Origin: Alphaproteobacteria bacterium
GTDB taxonomy: Bacteria; Pseudomonadota; Alphaproteobacteria; Rhizobiales; Xanthobacteraceae
DNA: 6,981 nt
Assembly: GCA_005884855.1 (NCBI GenBank)
Contig: VAZS01000408.1
Span: 6,395-13,375, forward strand
Direction of reading: 5' to 3'
Part shown: piece by piece, positions 5,647 through 6,981 of the stretch
Numbering within the stretch: position 1 is the stretch's first letter
Layout of the letters: every line of letters begins with the position of its first letter
Notes under the pieces: generated by a model
Databases searched by the model: none
The model's input: only the letters and a program-made list of their open reading frames with translations
What the model was told of the DNA's origin: nothing
Translations under genes and position numbers: made by a program

Positions 5647-5671
5647 AACCCGGACCAAACGATTTTGTTCC
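5647..5671 (-). promoter_or_regulatory. Possible EcfG-type promoter for the kinase
   Basis: On the - strand this reads GGAAC (5671-5667), 16 bases, then GGTT (5650-5647), one mismatch from GGAAC-N16/17-CGTT. The start would be near 5640, giving a leader of about 190 bases before the kinase that includes the 53-codon frame. Chance occurrence of such a loose motif is not negligible. Confidence 0.4.
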
Positions 5672-5831
5672 TGCAAGGTTCGCCTGGGCCCACAAGTATT
5701 AACGCCAAGCTTCGCGCTAAGTGGTTAACCGACGCAGGCGAGGCGAGCACCCAGCGCGGGTGATAATACCAGCGTGGAATCAGAATATGCGTGGACCCTC
5801 ACGGTGACTCTTGTTGGGAGTCCCGATTGCA
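5672..5831. other. Intergenic region 3' of ureG, no gene seen
   Basis: I find no supported gene here. It holds a 5-bp-stem hairpin CACCC-AGCGC-GGGTG (5748-5762) and three GANTC sites in 46 bases (5777-5781, 5806-5810, 5818-5822). The last two sites, GACTC and GAGTC, can pair as a weak hairpin. No T-tract follows either hairpin on the - strand, so the end of the urease transcript is not evident. Confidence 0.4.
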
Positions 5832-6476
5832 TCAGCCTGAAAGTGCCCGGGCCGGAGCCGTCGGACGAAGACCGCCCTTGCTCTCGATGAAGCTGATAAT
5901 CCGATCGAGGCCTTCGCTCTGCCTCAGATTGGTCAAGACAAACGGACGTGTGCCGCGCATGCGCCGCGCGTCTGTGTCCATCTTCTCCAGCGACGCGCCG
6001 ACGTGCGGCGCGAGATCGATCTTGTTGATGACGAGCAGGTCCGATCGGGTGATGCCAGGGCCGCCCTTGGAGGGAATCTTGTCGCCGGCCGCGACATCGA
6101 TCACGTAAATCGTCAAATCCGCCAGCTCCGGCGAAAAAGTAGCGGCAAGGTTATCGCCGCCGGATTCAATCAGCACCAGATCGAGCTCTGGAAATTTTGC
6201 GCGCATGTCGGCGATAGCAGCCAGATTCATCGAGGCGTCCTCGCGAATGGCAGTGTGCGGGCATCCACCGGTCTCGACGCCGGCGATGCGATCTGAAGTC
6301 AGCGATCCCGAGCGCACCAGAAATTCCGCGTCCCATTTGGTATAAATGTCATTGGTGATCGCGGCGATGTCGTAGCGCGCGCGCATCGACTTGCAAAGCA
6401 GATCCATCAACGCGGTCTTTCCCGATCCGACGGGACCACCGATGCCGATGCGAAGCGGACCGTTTCGATTAGACAT
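5832..6476 (-). CDS. ureG: Urease accessory GTPase UreG
   Basis: The 214-residue protein is UreG, the cytoplasmic SIMIBI-class GTPase that carries nickel and, with UreF, UreD/H and UreE, assembles the nickel site of urease. Visible motifs are the P-loop GPVGSGKT (14-21), TNDIYTK (41-47), the nickel-binding Cys72-Pro73-His74 within [25 protein letters not shown] (104-110) and the guanine-specificity motif NKID (151-154). Length is typical. The residue after TNDIYTK is Trp48, where the Klebsiella and Helicobacter proteins have Glu. ATG 6476 has GAGG six bases upstream. It follows ureF on the same strand, 161 bases apart, and is the last gene of the operon in this window. The unusually long gap is filled mostly by a palindromic repeat. 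Confidence 0.97.
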   Translation of the reverse strand: MSNRNGPLRIGIGGPVGSGKTALMDLLCKSMRARYDIAAITNDIYTKWDAEFLVRSGSLTSDRIAGVETGGCPHTAIREDASMNLAAIADMRAKFPELDLVLIESGGDNLAATFSPELADLTIYVIDVAAGDKIPSKGGPGITRSDLLVINKIDLAPHVGASLEKMDTDARRMRGTRPFVLTNLRQSEGLDRIISFIESKGGLRPTAPARALSG

Positions 6477-6494
6477 TCCAAACCTCGTTCCTTA

Positions 6495-6613
6495 CGTCGT
6501 TCCAGCGAAGGCAGGAACCGATAACCACCGTTGCTCGTGTGAAAGAAGGCCTCTGCCCTCGTGTCCGTACGCTAGGACGCGGCGTATAGGCTCCTGCTTT
6601 CGCAGGAGCGACG
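6495..6613. repeat. Palindromic intergenic repeat between ureF and ureG (119 bp)
   Basis: The ends are CGTCGTTCC (6495-6503) and GGAGCGACG (6605-6613), inverted with one mismatch. The right end forms a perfect stem, CTCCTGC (6591-6597) with GCAGGAG (6602-6608). The left end forms a less perfect one around TTCCAGC...GGCAGGAA. The motif ATAACCACCG (6521-6530) is shared with the element at 924-1069. The + strand reads 'VVPAKAGT' in one frame, the usual artefact peptide of this repeat class. It must be transcribed within the urease operon and will fold in the mRNA. Confidence 0.78.
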
Positions 6614-6637
6614 GCTGGTGTGGATACAATGCGCCTG

Positions 6638-6981
6638 TCATGACCTGAACAACCTCGTATACTGGGTCTCGTGCCGCATGCTGGCGAGGTCGGCGCGGAA
6701 GGCGGCGCTGCCTAGATCTTCGAGTGACGCATCCAATGCCCGTACCGCCGTTGCAGCGACCACCGGCTCCAGCAAGGCCAGCACGCGCTGGCTATCGGTT
6801 TGCCCCAACGGGACCAACCGCGCGCCAGCCGAGATCCAGTTCGACGTCAATGCGTGAAGGAAGGCATGCATCGTGGGCGCCAGCGGGATGCAATGCGCGG
6901 CGCTGACCATGCCGACGGCAACGGGATACACAATGACATCCCCGCAAACCGCAAACATTTGCTCTAGTCGCTCGCCATTCC
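6638..6981 (-). CDS. ureF: Urease accessory protein UreF, C-terminal part (runs off the window)
   Basis: The frame is open to the window edge; the first complete codon starts at 6979, giving 113 residues, about half of a normal UreF. It matches the UreF C-terminal half: [20 protein letters not shown], the amphipathic stretch [33 protein letters not shown], and the characteristic end [11 protein letters not shown]. UreF joins UreD/H on urease apoprotein and acts with UreG during nickel insertion; its extreme C-terminus and the IPLGQ-type region contact UreD/H and UreG in known structures. The ATG at 6958 is internal, because the sequence before it (NGERLEQ) continues the family match. It is co-oriented with ureG downstream, so the two form the tail of a urease operon that continues beyond the window. 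Confidence 0.93.
   Translation of the reverse strand, partial: NGERLEQMFAVCGDVIVYPVAVGMVSAAHCIPLAPTMHAFLHALTSNWISAGARLVPLGQTDSQRVLALLEPVVAATAVRALDASLEDLGSAAFRADLASMRHETQYTRLFRS

Noticed and set aside
5545..5763. A 72-codon + strand frame with ATG after GAGAG
   Set aside because: The product is hydrophilic with no recognisable motif, the ribosome binding site is poor, third-position GC is low for this genome, and it lies opposite the kinase leader. It cannot be separated from chance.
5777..5822. Cluster of three GANTC (CcrM-type) sites
   Set aside because: Such sites also occur singly at several other places in the window, including inside genes, and no cell-cycle gene follows this cluster. 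Chance is sufficient.
6391..6648. + strand frame containing VVPAKAGT
   Set aside because: It covers the 5' end of ureG in antisense and the repeat element; it is an artefact.

Overview
The window looks like chromosomal DNA of a GC-rich alphaproteobacterium, most probably Bradyrhizobium or a close relative. Three things point there: the phyR / nepR-ecfG general stress response cluster with phyR divergent from nepR-ecfG, a TrcR (DUF1013) gene found only in alphaproteobacteria, and two palindromic intergenic elements of the 'VVPAKAGT' type (named after their spurious translation) common in that group. The assignment rests on protein and repeat recognition, not on a database search.

Layout, left to right. 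Positions 1-890 hold trcR on the + strand, with its leader. Positions 891-1124 are intergenic and hold a 146-bp imperfect inverted repeat. Positions 1125-1535 (- strand) encode a small exported protein of unknown function. Positions 1536-1899 carry no protein gene I can support. They contain an orphan + strand intrinsic terminator preceded by a C-rich stem-loop (a candidate small RNA), a short tandem repeat, the strong phyR terminator and another tandem repeat at the phyR stop. Positions 1900-3690 are the stress response core: phyR (-), and the one-base-overlapping pair nepR-ecfG (+). Positions 3791-5449 (-) encode a membrane-bound CHASE-type sensor kinase of the HWE/HRxxN class, convergent with ecfG. 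Positions 5450-5831 are a leader region with a possible 53-codon ORF and a possible EcfG-type promoter. Positions 5832-6981 (-) are the end of a urease operon: ureG and the 3' half of ureF, separated by a second palindromic element.

How the genes work together. In the known circuit, stress causes phosphorylation of the PhyR receiver domain. The sigma-like domain of PhyR then binds the anti-sigma factor NepR and frees the sigma factor EcfG, which transcribes promoters of the form GGAAC-N16/17-CGTT. A matching site (GGAAC-N16-CGTA) lies upstream of phyR, which suggests positive feedback. The neighbouring kinase is the natural candidate sensor, but its ATP-binding N-box is degenerate although its phosphoacceptor motif is intact, so it may act as a phosphatase, a scaffold or a partner of another kinase. 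The urease accessory genes and trcR are probably unrelated neighbours.

Nothing here is a wholly new system. The items most worth a second look are the degenerate kinase, the candidate C-rich-loop small RNA next to phyR, and the possible small membrane protein ending four bases before the kinase start.
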